From VRUE01 sp963699225 (lineage in GTDB: Bacteria; Actinomycetota; Thermoleophilia; Solirubrobacterales; 70-9): a stretch of DNA of 64,000 nucleotides. Location of the stretch: the NCBI GenBank assembly GCA_963699225.1, contig OY969423.1:434001-498000 (forward strand), written 5' to 3'. This document shows, piece after piece, positions 21,756 to 33,922 of the stretch. How positions within the stretch are numbered: position 1 is the stretch's first letter; each line of letters starts with the position of its first letter. Under the pieces are notes generated by a model. It saw only the letters and a program-made list of their open reading frames with translations, was not told the origin of the DNA and ran no database searches. A program made the position numbers and the translations under genes.

Positions 21756-24476
21756 ATGGCGCTCTCCGACGAGGAGATTCGCCGCAATCTGACGCGCTTC
21801 GCAGCGGATTGGGGCGGTTACCAAGGGACCGAGAGGGCTGAGGCGCAGACGTTCTGCAACGAGCTCCTCGCCTGCTACGGCACAACCCGCAAGGAGGTTG
21901 CGACCTTCGAGGAGCGCACCGGGGCGGGCGGCTTCATCGACATGATCTGGCCAGAGGTCTGCCTGATCGAGATGAAGCGGCCGAGCGAGGCCGACAAGCT
22001 GGCAACACATCGGGAGCAGGGCCTGAACTACTGGAAGGAGGTCAGCAAGCAGGCCGGAGAGAGCGGGCACAGAGCGCCTGAATGGATCGTCCTCTGTGCT
22101 TTTGATCGCTTCGAGATCCTCGATCCCGATGCCGGCTGGGACAAGCCTGTCGATGCGTTCCCACTCGCGGAATTGCCCGAGCGGCTTGGCTCGCTCAAAT
22201 TTCTAGCCCAGGAGGAGCCCTATTTTCGCGCTTCCCAGGCTGACCTCAGCCGCGACGCTGTCGTCAAGCTGACAGATCTGTACGCGGGGTTGCGCGACCG
22301 CCGGGCCAGCGACCTCGACACGTTGCGCGTCTTCATCCTCCAAGTCGTCTGGGCGATGTTCGCCGAAGACCTCGGCTTGCTCCCCAACAATGTGCTCAGC
22401 AGAGTGCTGGAGGGTCTGATCAAGGACACAAGTCGCTCCAGCGCAGATGATTTGGGGCAGCTCTTTCGCTATCTCGCCGAGCCAGAGCCTCGCCCGGCGA
22501 AGGGCAGCCTCTACGAGGGCACCCCCTTTGCCAACGGAGGCCTCTTCGAGCATCCGGCTCAGGTCCACCTCACGGTCGAGGAGCTGAAGACGCTGCTAGA
22601 CACCTGCAACCTGGATTGGCACCAGGTGGAGCCCGCAATCTTTGGGGCGATCCTCCAGGGGGCCTTGGGCAAGGACAAGCAATGGGCGCTAGGGGCGCAC
22701 TACACGTCCGAGGCGGACATCATGAAGGTGGTCGGGCCGACCTTGATCGAGCCCTGGATGGAGCGAATCGAGGCGCTCACCAGTGCCAAGGAGGCCGAAA
22801 AGGCGTGGCGCGACCTGATGTCCCACGTCGTGCTCGACCCGGCCTGCGGCTCCGGCAACTTCCTCTACGTCGCCTACCGAGAGCTGCGGCGTATCGAGCT
22901 GCGCTTGCGCGAGCGGCTGGCCGAGCTTCGTGCCGCCGAGGGAATCGCTCCCCAGGAGGAGATGGAGTTCTTCCCGATTACGAACATGCGCGGGATCGAG
23001 GTCGAGGTCTTCGCAGCCGAGCTGGCTCGCGTGACTCTCTGGATGGGCCACAAGCTGGCTGCGGATGAGATGCGCGAGCACGGCCTCAGCGAGCCGACCC
23101 TGCCGCTTGTCGACCTCTCGGGGATCCAGCGAGCCCACGCCCTGAGAATCGAGTGGCCCGAGGCGGCCGCGATCATCGGCAACCCGCCGTACCACGGGTC
23201 GCAAATGTTGAGGCGCGAGGTGGGTGACACAGAGATCGACTTCCTCAAGCAGGAGTTCAAGATTGGTGTGAAGGACTACTCGGTGTATTGGTTCCGTAAG
23301 GCTCATGAGCGGCTGAAATCGGGAGGCCGAGCGGGGCTTGTAGCCACGAATTCCGTCACCCAAAATCGAAATAGAAAAGCGAGCTTGAACTGGATCGGCA
23401 ATCACGGGGGAGTGATCACGGATGCAATTTCCAAGCAAGAGTGGACCGGCGATGCGACGGTGAATGTCTCCATTATCGACTGGGTCAAGGACCCAAAGGT
23501 TGCTCCTCTCCGCTTTGTCCTCGACGGCGTGGAAGTCGCTGGAATAACTCCCGCGCTTACGTCCCTGGATTCAGATGTGACGTCTGCGGCGCAGCTGAAG
23601 CCCAATGCTGGGTTTGCGTTTCAAGGGCCAATCCCTGTCGGTAAAGGCTTTCTATTGGAGGACGATGAAGCTCATCGGCTATTGGAGGTGACAGATGCCG
23701 ACTACCGCGAGGTAGTTCGTCCCTACTTGATCGGAAAGGACATCGCCGAGGATCCAGGGCAGCGACCGAGGCGCTGGATCATCGACTTTGGTGCCCGCTC
23801 GCTAGAGGAGGCCAGTGAGTGGCCTGCGGCACTTGAGGTCGTTCGGGAGCGTGTCAAGCCATTCCGAGAAAAAAATCGTCGCAAAACTAGGCGCGAAAAA
23901 TGGTGGCTCTTGGGGGAGCTGGTGCCAGCGATGAGGGCGGCTTTGAGGCCTCTAGACCGTTATATCGGGGGAACCGCAACTGGGAAGCGCTTCTTCTTCT
24001 GCTGGGCGAGCCCGGGGACGTGTCCGAGCAATGCAATGAACGTATTTGCCTTCGATGATTGGTACGCGATGGGCGTACTTTGCTCTGGCACTCATGGAGA
24101 TTGGGCTCTGCTCCAATCTTCGACACTAGAGGACCGTCCGCGGTACACCCCCACGTCGGCTTTTGAAACGTTTCCTTGGCCAGCGTCGTCACCAGAGAGC
24201 GCCAGAGAGATCGCTTGTGGTTGCGAGGCGGTCTTTGCGAGTCGAGAGCTTCTTTGCGAGAAGCGAAACATAGGTTTGACCTCTCTCTACAACGAGGTCG
24301 ATGAAGGCATGCATAAGGAGCTCAAAGACCTTCACCGCGAGCTTGACCGAGCGGTGGTTGTGGCCTATGGCTGGCCTGCGGCGGTCGCGGACGACCCTGG
24401 GGAGGCCAATCGCCGCCTCCTGGAGCTAAACGAGGCGATAATCGCCGGAAAGTCGGAGTACGCTGGTCCCGGCTGA
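21756..24476 (+). CDS. MmeI-like (type IIL/IIG) fused restriction endonuclease-methyltransferase
   Basis: 906 residues, close to MmeI (about 920). The nuclease motif is D62-x9-E72-x-K74 (FIDMIWPEVCLIEMKRP), the D-x9-10-ExK arrangement of MmeI. A helical linker follows. The N6-adenine methyltransferase has motif I DPACGSGNF near residue 363 and motif IV NPPY near residue 477. The target-recognition domain follows at about 600-800, with a helical C-terminus. Such enzymes bind, methylate one strand and cut about 20 bases away with one polypeptide. From about base 23200 to 24300 the DNA is clearly more AT-rich than the methyltransferase core, as expected for an exchanged recognition domain. All catalytic residues are intact. 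The recognition site cannot be read. Confidence 0.88.
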   Translation: MALSDEEIRRNLTRFAADWGGYQGTERAEAQTFCNELLACYGTTRKEVATFEERTGAGGFIDMIWPEVCLIEMKRPSEADKLATHREQGLNYWKEVSKQAGESGHRAPEWIVLCAFDRFEILDPDAGWDKPVDAFPLAELPERLGSLKFLAQEEPYFRASQADLSRDAVVKLTDLYAGLRDRRASDLDTLRVFILQVVWAMFAEDLGLLPNNVLSRVLEGLIKDTSRSSADDLGQLFRYLAEPEPRPAKGSLYEGTPFANGGLFEHPAQVHLTVEELKTLLDTCNLDWHQVEPAIFGAILQGALGKDKQWALGAHYTSEADIMKVVGPTLIEPWMERIEALTSAKEAEKAWRDLMSHVVLDPACGSGNFLYVAYRELRRIELRLRERLAELRAAEGIAPQEEMEFFPITNMRGIEVEVFAAELARVTLWMGHKLAADEMREHGLSEPTLPLVDLSGIQRAHALRIEWPEAAAIIGNPPYHGSQMLRREVGDTEIDFLKQEFKIGVKDYSVYWFRKAHERLKSGGRAGLVATNSVTQNRNRKASLNWIGNHGGVITDAISKQEWTGDATVNVSIIDWVKDPKVAPLRFVLDGVEVAGITPALTSLDSDVTSAAQLKPNAGFAFQGPIPVGKGFLLEDDEAHRLLEVTDADYREVVRPYLIGKDIAEDPGQRPRRWIIDFGARSLEEASEWPAALEVVRERVKPFREKNRRKTRREKWWLLGELVPAMRAALRPLDRYIGGTATGKRFFFCWASPGTCPSNAMNVFAFDDWYAMGVLCSGTHGDWALLQSSTLEDRPRYTPTSAFETFPWPASSPESAREIACGCEAVFASRELLCEKRNIGLTSLYNEVDEGMHKELKDLHRELDRAVVVAYGWPAAVADDPGEANRRLLELNEAIIAGKSEYAGPG

Positions 24477-24501
24477 GCCCAGCGTGCGCCGCGACTGCTG
24501 C

Positions 24502-24507
24502 TAGCCT
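24502..24507 (+). promoter_or_regulatory. Minus-10 box (TAGCCT) of the pyr operon
   Basis: TAGCCT ends about eight bases before the 5' base of the PyrR hairpin, so the message would begin almost at the hairpin. No clear minus-35 hexamer. Confidence 0.45.
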
Positions 24508-24514
24508 CCGAGTC

Positions 24515-24549
24515 GTCCTTTAACCAGGCCCTGTGAGGCCGAGAAGGAG
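24515..24549 (+). promoter_or_regulatory. PyrR-binding RNA hairpin sequestering the pyrR ribosome site
   Basis: TCCTT (24516-24520) pairs with AAGGA (24544-24548). After an internal loop GGCC (24527-24530) pairs with GGCC (24537-24540), closing the loop CUGUGA. The loop plus following GG match the conserved PyrR-binding loop of pyr leaders. The 3' arm is the Shine-Dalgarno AAGGAG (24544-24549), nine bases before the GTG. PyrR bound with UMP would therefore block translation, as described for mycobacteria, rather than act by a terminator; none is visible here. Confidence 0.85.
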
Positions 24550-24558
24550 CCAACAGAA

Positions 24559-25119
24559 GTGAACGAGACGGTCGTGCTTGAGCGCGACGATTTGAGGCGA
24601 ACGCTGCGGCGGATCGCCCACGAGATCGCCGAGAAGAACCCCGATCCCGCGACTCTGGCGATCGTCGGCATCCACACACGCGGCGCCCTGCTTGCCCGTC
24701 GCCTGCACGTTTCGCTGGCTGAGTTGACCGGTGCCGAGGTGCCGATCGGCGACATCGACATCTCCTTCTACCGCGATGACGTCGGCGCCAAGTCCCCGGC
24801 GGCGCAGCCGGTGGTTCACGCCTCCCACATCGACTTCGACCTCGCCGGCCGCACCGTCGTCCTGGTCGACGACGTGCTCTTCACAGGCCGCACCGTGCGG
24901 GCCGCGATCGACGCCCTCTTCGACTATGGCCGGCCGCAGCGGGTACAGCTCGCCGTGCTCTGCGACCGTGGCCACCGCGAGCTGCCGATTCGTCCCGACT
25001 ACGTCGGCAAGAACCTGCCGACCGGCCGCGAGCAGCGGGTCAACGTCCACCTCGAGGAGCTCGACGGCGGCGACGAGGTAGCGATTGCCGACGCGCAGCC
25101 GGCGGAGGTCGGGGCATGA
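24559..25119 (+). CDS. pyrR: PyrR bifunctional pyr operon regulator / uracil phosphoribosyltransferase
   Basis: 186 residues. The PRPP-binding motif is VVLVDDVLFTGRT near residues 100-112, and the N-terminal IVGIHTRGALLARRL and RDDVGAKSP loops are typical of PyrR. It senses UMP/UTP and binds a hairpin in pyr mRNA; it also has uracil phosphoribosyltransferase activity. The GTG at 24559 follows AAGGAG, which lies in the hairpin at 24515-24549, giving autoregulation. It leads a run of seven pyrimidine genes with tight overlaps and overlaps pyrB by 4 bases (ATGA). Confidence 0.95.
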   Translation: MNETVVLERDDLRRTLRRIAHEIAEKNPDPATLAIVGIHTRGALLARRLHVSLAELTGAEVPIGDIDISFYRDDVGAKSPAAQPVVHASHIDFDLAGRTVVLVDDVLFTGRTVRAAIDALFDYGRPQRVQLAVLCDRGHRELPIRPDYVGKNLPTGREQRVNVHLEELDGGDEVAIADAQPAEVGA

Positions 25120-26072
25120 GGCACCTGCTCTCGATCGAGCAGCTCTCGAAAGCCGAGATCGAGGCGATCCTCGATCGCGCCGAGAGCTTCGCCGAGGTCG
25201 GCCGTCGCGACATCAAGAAGGTGCCGACCCTGCGCGGCCGCACTGTCGTCACCCTCTTCTACGAGGCGAGCACGCGCACCAGCTCCTCGTTCGAGCTCGC
25301 CGCCAAGCGCCTCTCTGCCGACCTGGTCTCGGTCAAGGCGGCCGGTTCCTCGGTCGACAAGGGCGAGTCGCTGAAGGACACCGTCGCCACCCTCTCTGCC
25401 TATGACCCGGCGGCGATCGTGCTGCGCCATCCCTACGCCGGCGCCGCCCAGTTGGTTGCCGGCTGGGCCGATGCCGCGGTCGTCAACGCTGGCGACGGCA
25501 AGCACGAGCATCCCAGCCAGGCACTGCTCGACGTCTACACCCTGCGCCGCCGCCTCGGTTCGCTCGAGGGCAAGCGGATCTGGATCGTCGGCGACGTCCT
25601 GCACAGCCGCGTCGCCCGCTCCAACTTGATTGCCTTCAAGGCGATGGGCGCCGAGCTCACCGTCTGCGGTCCGCCGGCGCTGATCCCGCGTGGGCTCGAG
25701 CAGCTCGGCTGCGAGGTCGAGCACTCGCTGGAGCGTCTCGCCGAGGCCGACGTCGTTTACGCGCTGCGGCTGCAGCACGAGCGGATGAATGAGAGCTTCG
25801 TGCCCTCAATCCGCGAGTACGCAGCCCACTTCCAGATCGACTCGCGCCGCCTCGGCCCGCGCCAGTTGCTGATGCACCCCGGTCCGGTCAATCGCGGGGT
25901 GGAGATCTCCGGCGAGGTAATCGACTCGCCGCAGTCGCTGATCGCTGAGCAAGTGGCTTCCGGCCTGGTCGTGCGGATGGCAATCCTCTACGAGCTGCTC
26001 GCCGCCGGCGATCAGGAGCCGGCACCGGTTGCCGGCAACGGCCAGGCGACCCCGATCGGACAACCCGCGTGA
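25116..26072 (+). CDS. pyrB: Aspartate carbamoyltransferase catalytic subunit
   Basis: 318 residues. The carbamoyl-phosphate loop is YEASTRTSSSFE (S52-T53-R54-T55), K84 region VKAAGSSVDKGESL closes on substrate, HPSQALLD contacts the phosphate and HPGPVNRG is the C-terminal active-site loop. It makes carbamoyl-aspartate, the committed step of pyrimidine synthesis. No pyrI regulatory subunit is present. The last 25 residues are a variable tail. It overlaps pyrR and pyrC by 4 bases each. Confidence 0.96.
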   Translation: MRHLLSIEQLSKAEIEAILDRAESFAEVGRRDIKKVPTLRGRTVVTLFYEASTRTSSSFELAAKRLSADLVSVKAAGSSVDKGESLKDTVATLSAYDPAAIVLRHPYAGAAQLVAGWADAAVVNAGDGKHEHPSQALLDVYTLRRRLGSLEGKRIWIVGDVLHSRVARSNLIAFKAMGAELTVCGPPALIPRGLEQLGCEVEHSLERLAEADVVYALRLQHERMNESFVPSIREYAAHFQIDSRRLGPRQLLMHPGPVNRGVEISGEVIDSPQSLIAEQVASGLVVRMAILYELLAAGDQEPAPVAGNGQATPIGQPA

Positions 26073-27415
26073 GCGAGGCGCGACTGCAGATGCGCGCCGG
26101 GGAGAGTGCGAGCCTCGTCCTGCGCGGCGCCACCGTGCTCGACCCGATCGCCGGGATCGACGCGCAGCACGACGTTGTCGTCCGCGACGGGGCGATCGCC
26201 GAGTTGGCCGCCCCCGGAGAGGCAAATGCGGACGGGCTCGAGGAGATCGACGCCGGCGCCTTGCACGCCTTCCCGGCCTTCTTCGATCCGCACGTCCACC
26301 TGCGCACGCCCGGCCAGGAGCACAAGGAGGACATTGAGACTGGCGCCCGCTCGGCCGCCGCCGGCGGCTACTGCGGCATCCTCGCGATGGCCAACACCGA
26401 GCCGCCCGTCTCGACCCCCGCCGACGTCGAGGCGCTGCTTGCTGACGCTCGCGCCGCCGCAGCGGTCAAGGTCGGCTTCCTCGCCACCGTTACCCGCGCG
26501 ATGGAGGGCGAGGAGCTGACCGAGATGGCCTCGCTGCGCGATGTCGGCGCCGCCGGCTTCAGCGATGACGGCCTGCCGATCCGCAGCGCCCGGGTCCTGC
26601 GCAGGGCGCTCCAGTACCAACGGCTCTGCGGTGGCACGATCGCCCTCCACGAGGAGGACCCTGAGCTCTCCGGGGCCGGCGTGATGCATGAGGGACCGGT
26701 TTCCGCCGCGCTTGGTCTCGAGGGCATCCCCTCGGTCTCGGAGTCGACGATGATCGCCCGCGACGCGGCCCTGGCCGGGTATGAGGCCGGCCGGATCCAC
26801 GTCCAGCACCTCTCCGCCGCCGAGTCGGTCGAGGCGGTGCGCGCCGCCAAGGCCGCCGGTGTGCAGATCAGCTGTGAGGCCTCGCCTCACCACCTCTGCC
26901 TCACCGACGAGGAAGTGCGCAGCCTCGACCCCCAGCGCTTCAAGATGAACCCGCCGCTGCGCACCGAGGCCGACCGTCAAGCCCTGATCGAGGGGCTGCG
27001 CGACGGCACGATCGAGTGCATTGCAACCGACCACGCCCCCCATGCAGCCGAGGAAAAGGAAGTTCCCTTCGAGCAGGCTGCGATGGGCGTGACTGGCTTG
27101 GAGACGGCCTTTGCCGCGCTCTATACCGAGCTGGTTTTGCCTGGCACGATCGAGCTCAGTCTGCTGGTCGAGCGCCTCGCTGGCGGCGCGGCGCCCTTCG
27201 ATGTGGAGCGCCCCTCGCTTGAACCGGGCAGCGAGGCCAATATCGCCATCTGCGATCTCTCGGCCCGCTGGACGGTCGGCGAGGACGGCTACGAGAGCCG
27301 CTCCTCCAACTCCTGGTGCGCCGGCAAAGAGCTGACCGGCCGCGTCCTGATGACCCTCGCCGGCGGCCAAGTGGCGTATCGCCTGCGCAGCTTCAGCATG
27401 GGGGTCGCGGCATGA
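26069..27415 (+). CDS. pyrC: Dihydroorotase (type I)
   Basis: 448 residues. The zinc-binding motif is FDPHVHLRTPGQEHKEDIETG, EANTEPPV-type ANTEPPVST follows, and ATDHAPHA near residue 320 holds the catalytic aspartate. KMNPPLRTEADR is the substrate loop. It closes carbamoyl-aspartate to dihydroorotate. The start is GTG in a GTGA overlap with pyrB. After its stop there is a 52-bp gap with a hairpin before carA, the only real break in the operon. Confidence 0.95.
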   Translation: MSEARLQMRAGESASLVLRGATVLDPIAGIDAQHDVVVRDGAIAELAAPGEANADGLEEIDAGALHAFPAFFDPHVHLRTPGQEHKEDIETGARSAAAGGYCGILAMANTEPPVSTPADVEALLADARAAAAVKVGFLATVTRAMEGEELTEMASLRDVGAAGFSDDGLPIRSARVLRRALQYQRLCGGTIALHEEDPELSGAGVMHEGPVSAALGLEGIPSVSESTMIARDAALAGYEAGRIHVQHLSAAESVEAVRAAKAAGVQISCEASPHHLCLTDEEVRSLDPQRFKMNPPLRTEADRQALIEGLRDGTIECIATDHAPHAAEEKEVPFEQAAMGVTGLETAFAALYTELVLPGTIELSLLVERLAGGAAPFDVERPSLEPGSEANIAICDLSARWTVGEDGYESRSSNSWCAGKELTGRVLMTLAGGQVAYRLRSFSMGVAA

Positions 27416-27425
27416 ACACCGTTCA

Positions 27426-27464
27426 GGTGCGCTTTATCCCTTCTATGCACGGAAAAGGCGCACC
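27426..27464 (+). promoter_or_regulatory. Hairpin in the carA leader
   Basis: GGTGCGCTTTATCC (27426-27439) pairs with GGAAAAGGCGCACC (27451-27464) with two mismatches and an 11-base loop, ending three bases before the carA ATG. Any Shine-Dalgarno-like purines (GGAAAAGG) fall in the 3' arm, so folding should lower carA initiation. No T-run follows. Confidence 0.55.
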
Positions 27465-27467
27465 GCA

Positions 27468-28578
27468 ATGAGCGAGGGGTTCCTGCTGCTCGAAGATGGG
27501 GCTCGCTTCGACGGGATTCCCTGTGGCGCTGAAGGGCCGATCACTGGCGAGGTCGTCTTCAACACCGCGATGACCGGCTATCAGGAGTCGGTCACCGATC
27601 CCTCCTACGCCGGCCAGATCATCGTCTTCACCTACCCGCTGATCGGCAATTACGGCGTCTCGGCGGCGGCGATGGAGTCCGATCGCGCCCACGCCCGCGG
27701 CGTCGTCATGCGTGACCCCAAGAACGGCGAGGACGTGGCGACGGCGGAGGGTGGCTGGCTGGACTGGCTCGCCGACTGCGGCGTGCCCGCGATCGGCGGC
27801 GTCGACACCCGTGCGGTCGTCCGCCACATCCGCGACCGCGGCGCGATGCGGGGCGGCATCTTTCCTCCCGGCACGCCCGAGAGTGAGGCGCGCGAGCGCG
27901 TCGCCGCCGAGCCCTCGATGGACGGTGCCGACCTCGCCCGCACCGTCACCCCGGCCGAGCCGATCCGCTTCGGGGGCGAGGGTGGCCCGCACGTGGTCGG
28001 CATCGACACCGGGATCAAGCTCAACATCGTGCGCCAGCTGCGCGAGCGCGGCTGCCAGCTCACCCTGCTGCCCTGCACGTCCTCGCCCGAGCAGGTGCTC
28101 GCCGAGGAGCCCGACGTCGTCTTTCTCGCCAACGGTCCTGGTGATCCAGCAGCCCTCGGATACGTCGTCGACACCGTGCGCGAGCTGGTCGGCAAAAAGC
28201 CCCTCTTCGGCATCTGTCTTGGCCACCAGCTGCTCTGCCGCGCGGTCGGCCTGGAGACCTTCAAGCTGCCCTTCGGCCACCGCGGTGCCAACCACCCGGT
28301 CAAGGAGCTGGCCACGGGACGGATCGACATCACCTCGCAGAACCACGGCTTTGCCGTGCAGGGCCCCGGCGGCGAGCCGCGGATCGAGGCCGATCAGCCG
28401 GTGCGCTGGCAGACCGACTTCGGCGCCGCCGAGCTCTCCCACCTCAACCTCTACGACCGCACGGTCGAGGGGCTGGTGCTGAAAGAGGTCGGCGCGGCGA
28501 CCGTCCAGTACCACCCCGAGGCCGGCCCCGGCCCGCACGACGCCCGCCACCTCTTCGATTCCTTCCTGGAGCTAGCCA

Positions 28579-28586
<8 letters not shown>
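27468..28586 (+). CDS. carA: Carbamoyl-phosphate synthase small (glutaminase) subunit
   Basis: 372 residues. The N-terminal half carries FNTAMTGYQE and DPSYAGQI. The C-terminal class I glutamine amidotransferase has the nucleophile cysteine in FGICLGHQLL (about residue 245) and the His-Glu pair in VQYHPEAGPGPHD. It releases ammonia from glutamine for CarB. It overlaps carB by 8 bases. A hairpin covers the region just before its ATG. Confidence 0.96.
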
Positions 28587-31682
<3,096 letters not shown>

Positions 31683-31686
<4 letters not shown>

Positions 31687-32507
31687 CCGCCCCCTTCGGG
31701 CGTCGCCTCTGCAAGGTCTCCGAGAGCCGCGCGTCGGGCGGTTACCACCTTTTTTCCCTGATCGACACGGAGGGGCCCGAGCCACTGCCGGGCCAGTTCT
31801 ACATGCTCGCCACCGAGCGGCACTGGGAGCAGAGTGGCCAGCGCCCTTTCCTGCCGCGCGCACTCTCCGTCGCCGAGACCGGCCCCGCGGCGGGTGGCGT
31901 CCGCCTCGACTTCCTGATCGAGGGAATCGGCCCCGGCACCGACCGCCTCTGCGAGCTCGAGGTGGGGGAGGGCATCTGGGTCAACGGTCCGCTCGGCAAC
32001 TCGTTCTCGGCGCCGCGCGGGCTGGCGCCCGGCGCCGCGGGGGCGATCCTGGTCGGGGGCGGGATCGGAATCGCGCCGCTGGCACTTCTGCGCCGCAACT
32101 TTGCGGCGAGGAACATCCCCACTCGCGTCCTACTCGGCTTTCGCGACGCGGCCCACTCTGGCGGCCTCGACGACCTCTTCTCCTGCTGCGAGATCAGGCT
32201 CGCCAGCGACGATGGTCACGCCGGCCACCACGGCTACGTCACCGACCTGCTCGCGGCGATGCTCGAGGGCGATGACGCGGCCAGCGCCGCCGTCTATTCC
32301 TGTGGCCCGCCGCAAATGCTCGAGGCCGTGGGGGCGATGTGCACAGAGGCGGGGGTCGCCTGCGAGTTGGCTATGGAGTCGCCGATGGCCTGCGGCTACG
32401 GCGCCTGCTTCGGCTGCGCGGTGCCCAAGCCGGAGGGTGGCTACCTCCGCCTTTGCGTCGACGGTCCGGTGATGCAGCCCAATCAGGTAGAGCTGGCCCA
32501 TGCCTGA
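31683..32507 (+). CDS. pyrK: Dihydroorotate dehydrogenase electron-transfer subunit
   Basis: 274 residues. A ferredoxin-reductase-like FAD domain (RALSVAET) and an NAD-binding domain (ILVGGGIGIAPLALL, then YSCGPPQML) precede a 2Fe-2S cluster whose cysteines appear in CGYGACFGCAVP and LCVDGPV. It passes electrons from PyrD to NAD+. I chose the ATG at 31683 in the ATGA overlap with carB. The pair PyrK/PyrD defines the class 1B enzyme, unlike the membrane class 2 enzyme of most well-known actinobacteria. It overlaps pyrD by 8 bases. Confidence 0.93.
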
Positions 32508-33396
32508 CCTCTGCGGTATTGAGCTGGAGCACCAAGTGATCAACGCTTCCGGCACCTTTGACGCGATCGCCGCTCGGCGTGTCTACGGCGATGCCCTATT
32601 TGCCGACTTCCCATTTTCGGCCTTCGTCTCGAAGACGATCACGCCGGAGCCGCGGACCGGCAACGAACCACAACGGATCTGGGAGACCCCGGCGGGGATG
32701 ATCAACTCGATCGGCTTGCCGAACAAGGGGCTGGAGGGATTCCTCGCGGAGGATCTACCACAGCTTGCGGAGCTGCCTGTGCCCCTGATCGTCTCCGTGA
32801 TGGCCACGGGCCACGAGGAGTTCGCCCGCCTCGTGAAAGGCGTGGGGGAGAGGGACGAGGTCGCGGCGATCGAGCTGAACGTCTCCTGCCCGAACGTGCA
32901 CTCGGGACTGATCGTCGGCGAGCAGCCGGCCGAGACCGAGTCGCTGTTGGAGGCGCTGCGGCCGCTGACCGAGAAGCCACTGATCGTGAAGCTGACGCCC
33001 AATGTCGCGAATCCCGCCGATGTCGCGGTTGCTGCCGAGGAGGGCGGCGCCGACGCGGTCTCGCTGATCAACACGCTGAAGGCAAGCGCGATCGATCCTG
33101 CAACCGGCGAGCCCGGGATCGCGGCGGGACACGGCGGGCTGTCCGGGCCCGCGGTCAGGCCCGTGGCAGTGGCCCAGGTGCGCGCTGTCACGGCTGTCGT
33201 CGACATCCCGATCGTTGGCATGGGAGGGATCTCGAACGGTGCCGACGCAGTGGAATTCCTGCATGCCGGGGCTTCCTTGGTCGCGGTTGGAACCGAGAAC
33301 TTCCGTGACCCACGGGCGGGCAGCCGAGTAGCGGGCGAGATCTCCGGAGCGCTCCAAGCTGGTCGGAGCGGCGCTCCAATCAGTGACACCGCCTAA
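32500..33396 (+). CDS. pyrD: Dihydroorotate dehydrogenase, class 1B catalytic subunit
   Basis: 298 residues. FMN-barrel motifs: NASGTFD near residue 16, SKTITPEPRTGNEPQR, NSIGLPNKG, and the catalytic cysteine in ELNVSCPNVHSG that marks class 1 enzymes. VKLTPNV and GMGGISNGADA bind FMN phosphate. It oxidises dihydroorotate to orotate in the cytoplasm with PyrK. It is the last pyr gene; pyrE and pyrF do not follow. A small hairpin, AACCT with AGGTT, lies at its end. Confidence 0.95.
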   Translation: MPDLCGIELEHQVINASGTFDAIAARRVYGDALFADFPFSAFVSKTITPEPRTGNEPQRIWETPAGMINSIGLPNKGLEGFLAEDLPQLAELPVPLIVSVMATGHEEFARLVKGVGERDEVAAIELNVSCPNVHSGLIVGEQPAETESLLEALRPLTEKPLIVKLTPNVANPADVAVAAEEGGADAVSLINTLKASAIDPATGEPGIAAGHGGLSGPAVRPVAVAQVRAVTAVVDIPIVGMGGISNGADAVEFLHAGASLVAVGTENFRDPRAGSRVAGEISGALQAGRSGAPISDTA

Positions 33397-33446
33397 ACCT
33401 CGACTGGAGGTTCAGGTGAATTTCGGCGTTTTTGGCTTGCATGGCC

Positions 33447-33474
33447 TTGCACGCCCCCGACCCGCGGCTATACT
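33447..33474 (+). promoter_or_regulatory. Promoter of mihF (TTGCAC-N16-TATACT)
   Basis: TTGCAC at 33447-33452 and TATACT at 33469-33474 with a 16-bp spacer, the best sigma-70-type promoter in the window. The ATG of mihF is 10 bases beyond the minus-10 box, so the message is leaderless or nearly so. Confidence 0.7.
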
Positions 33475-33484
33475 CGCCGCCCAC

Positions 33485-33817
33485 ATGCCTGCCCCAGTCA
33501 AGACTTCAGCCGCTGCCCCCGAGCGCTCACTGGACCAGCGGATGGACGCTCTCAAACGAGCAAACGACATCCGCACCGCGCGCGCCAAACTTAAGAAGGA
33601 CCTCAAAGCGGGCAAGGCGAACATCCACGCGCTGCTCCTGGATCCCCCCGAGTACGTGCTCACCGCCAAGGTCTTCGACATGCTCCTGGCGGTGCCGAAG
33701 TACGGCCGGGTGAAGACAAACCGGATCCTCAACCAGTGCCGGATCTCGCCGTCGAAGACGATCGGCGGCCTCTCAGAGCGACAGCGCACCGAGCTGGTGT
33801 CGCAGCTTCGCCGATAG
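33485..33817 (+). CDS. mihF: Actinobacterial integration host factor (mIHF)
   Basis: 110 residues. The family core is ARAKLKKDLKAGKANIHALL, then AKVFDMLLAVPKYGRVKTNR, and SPSKTIGGLSERQR, the helix-two-turn-helix fold of mIHF. It is a basic nucleoid protein that binds and bends DNA, and is essential in mycobacteria. The first 30 residues are a variable extension. ATG at 33485 is chosen because a strong promoter ends just before it; the upstream-extended frame has no family match. It precedes gmk, as in other actinobacteria. Confidence 0.92.
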   Translation: MPAPVKTSAAAPERSLDQRMDALKRANDIRTARAKLKKDLKAGKANIHALLLDPPEYVLTAKVFDMLLAVPKYGRVKTNRILNQCRISPSKTIGGLSERQRTELVSQLRR

Positions 33818-33845
33818 GCGGCCGCTGCAAACCGGCGCATATCGC

Positions 33846-33893
33846 CGTCCTCGGTCGCTCGCGTGCGGAGCACGCCACGCTCCCTGCGTCCGG
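33846..33893. repeat. Diverged copy B3 of the 57-bp palindromic repeat
   Basis: The flanks CCGTCCTCGGTCG and GCTCCCTGCGTCC match copies at 895-951 and 53976-54032, but the centre is a different hairpin (GCGTGC 33863-33868 with GCACGC 33872-33877). Conserved flanks around a replaceable stem-loop suggest the structure, not its sequence, is kept. It lies between mihF and gmk. Confidence 0.6.
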
Positions 33894-33922
33894 TCGATCT
33901 GCTTGGTTTTCGCGGCCGTTCT

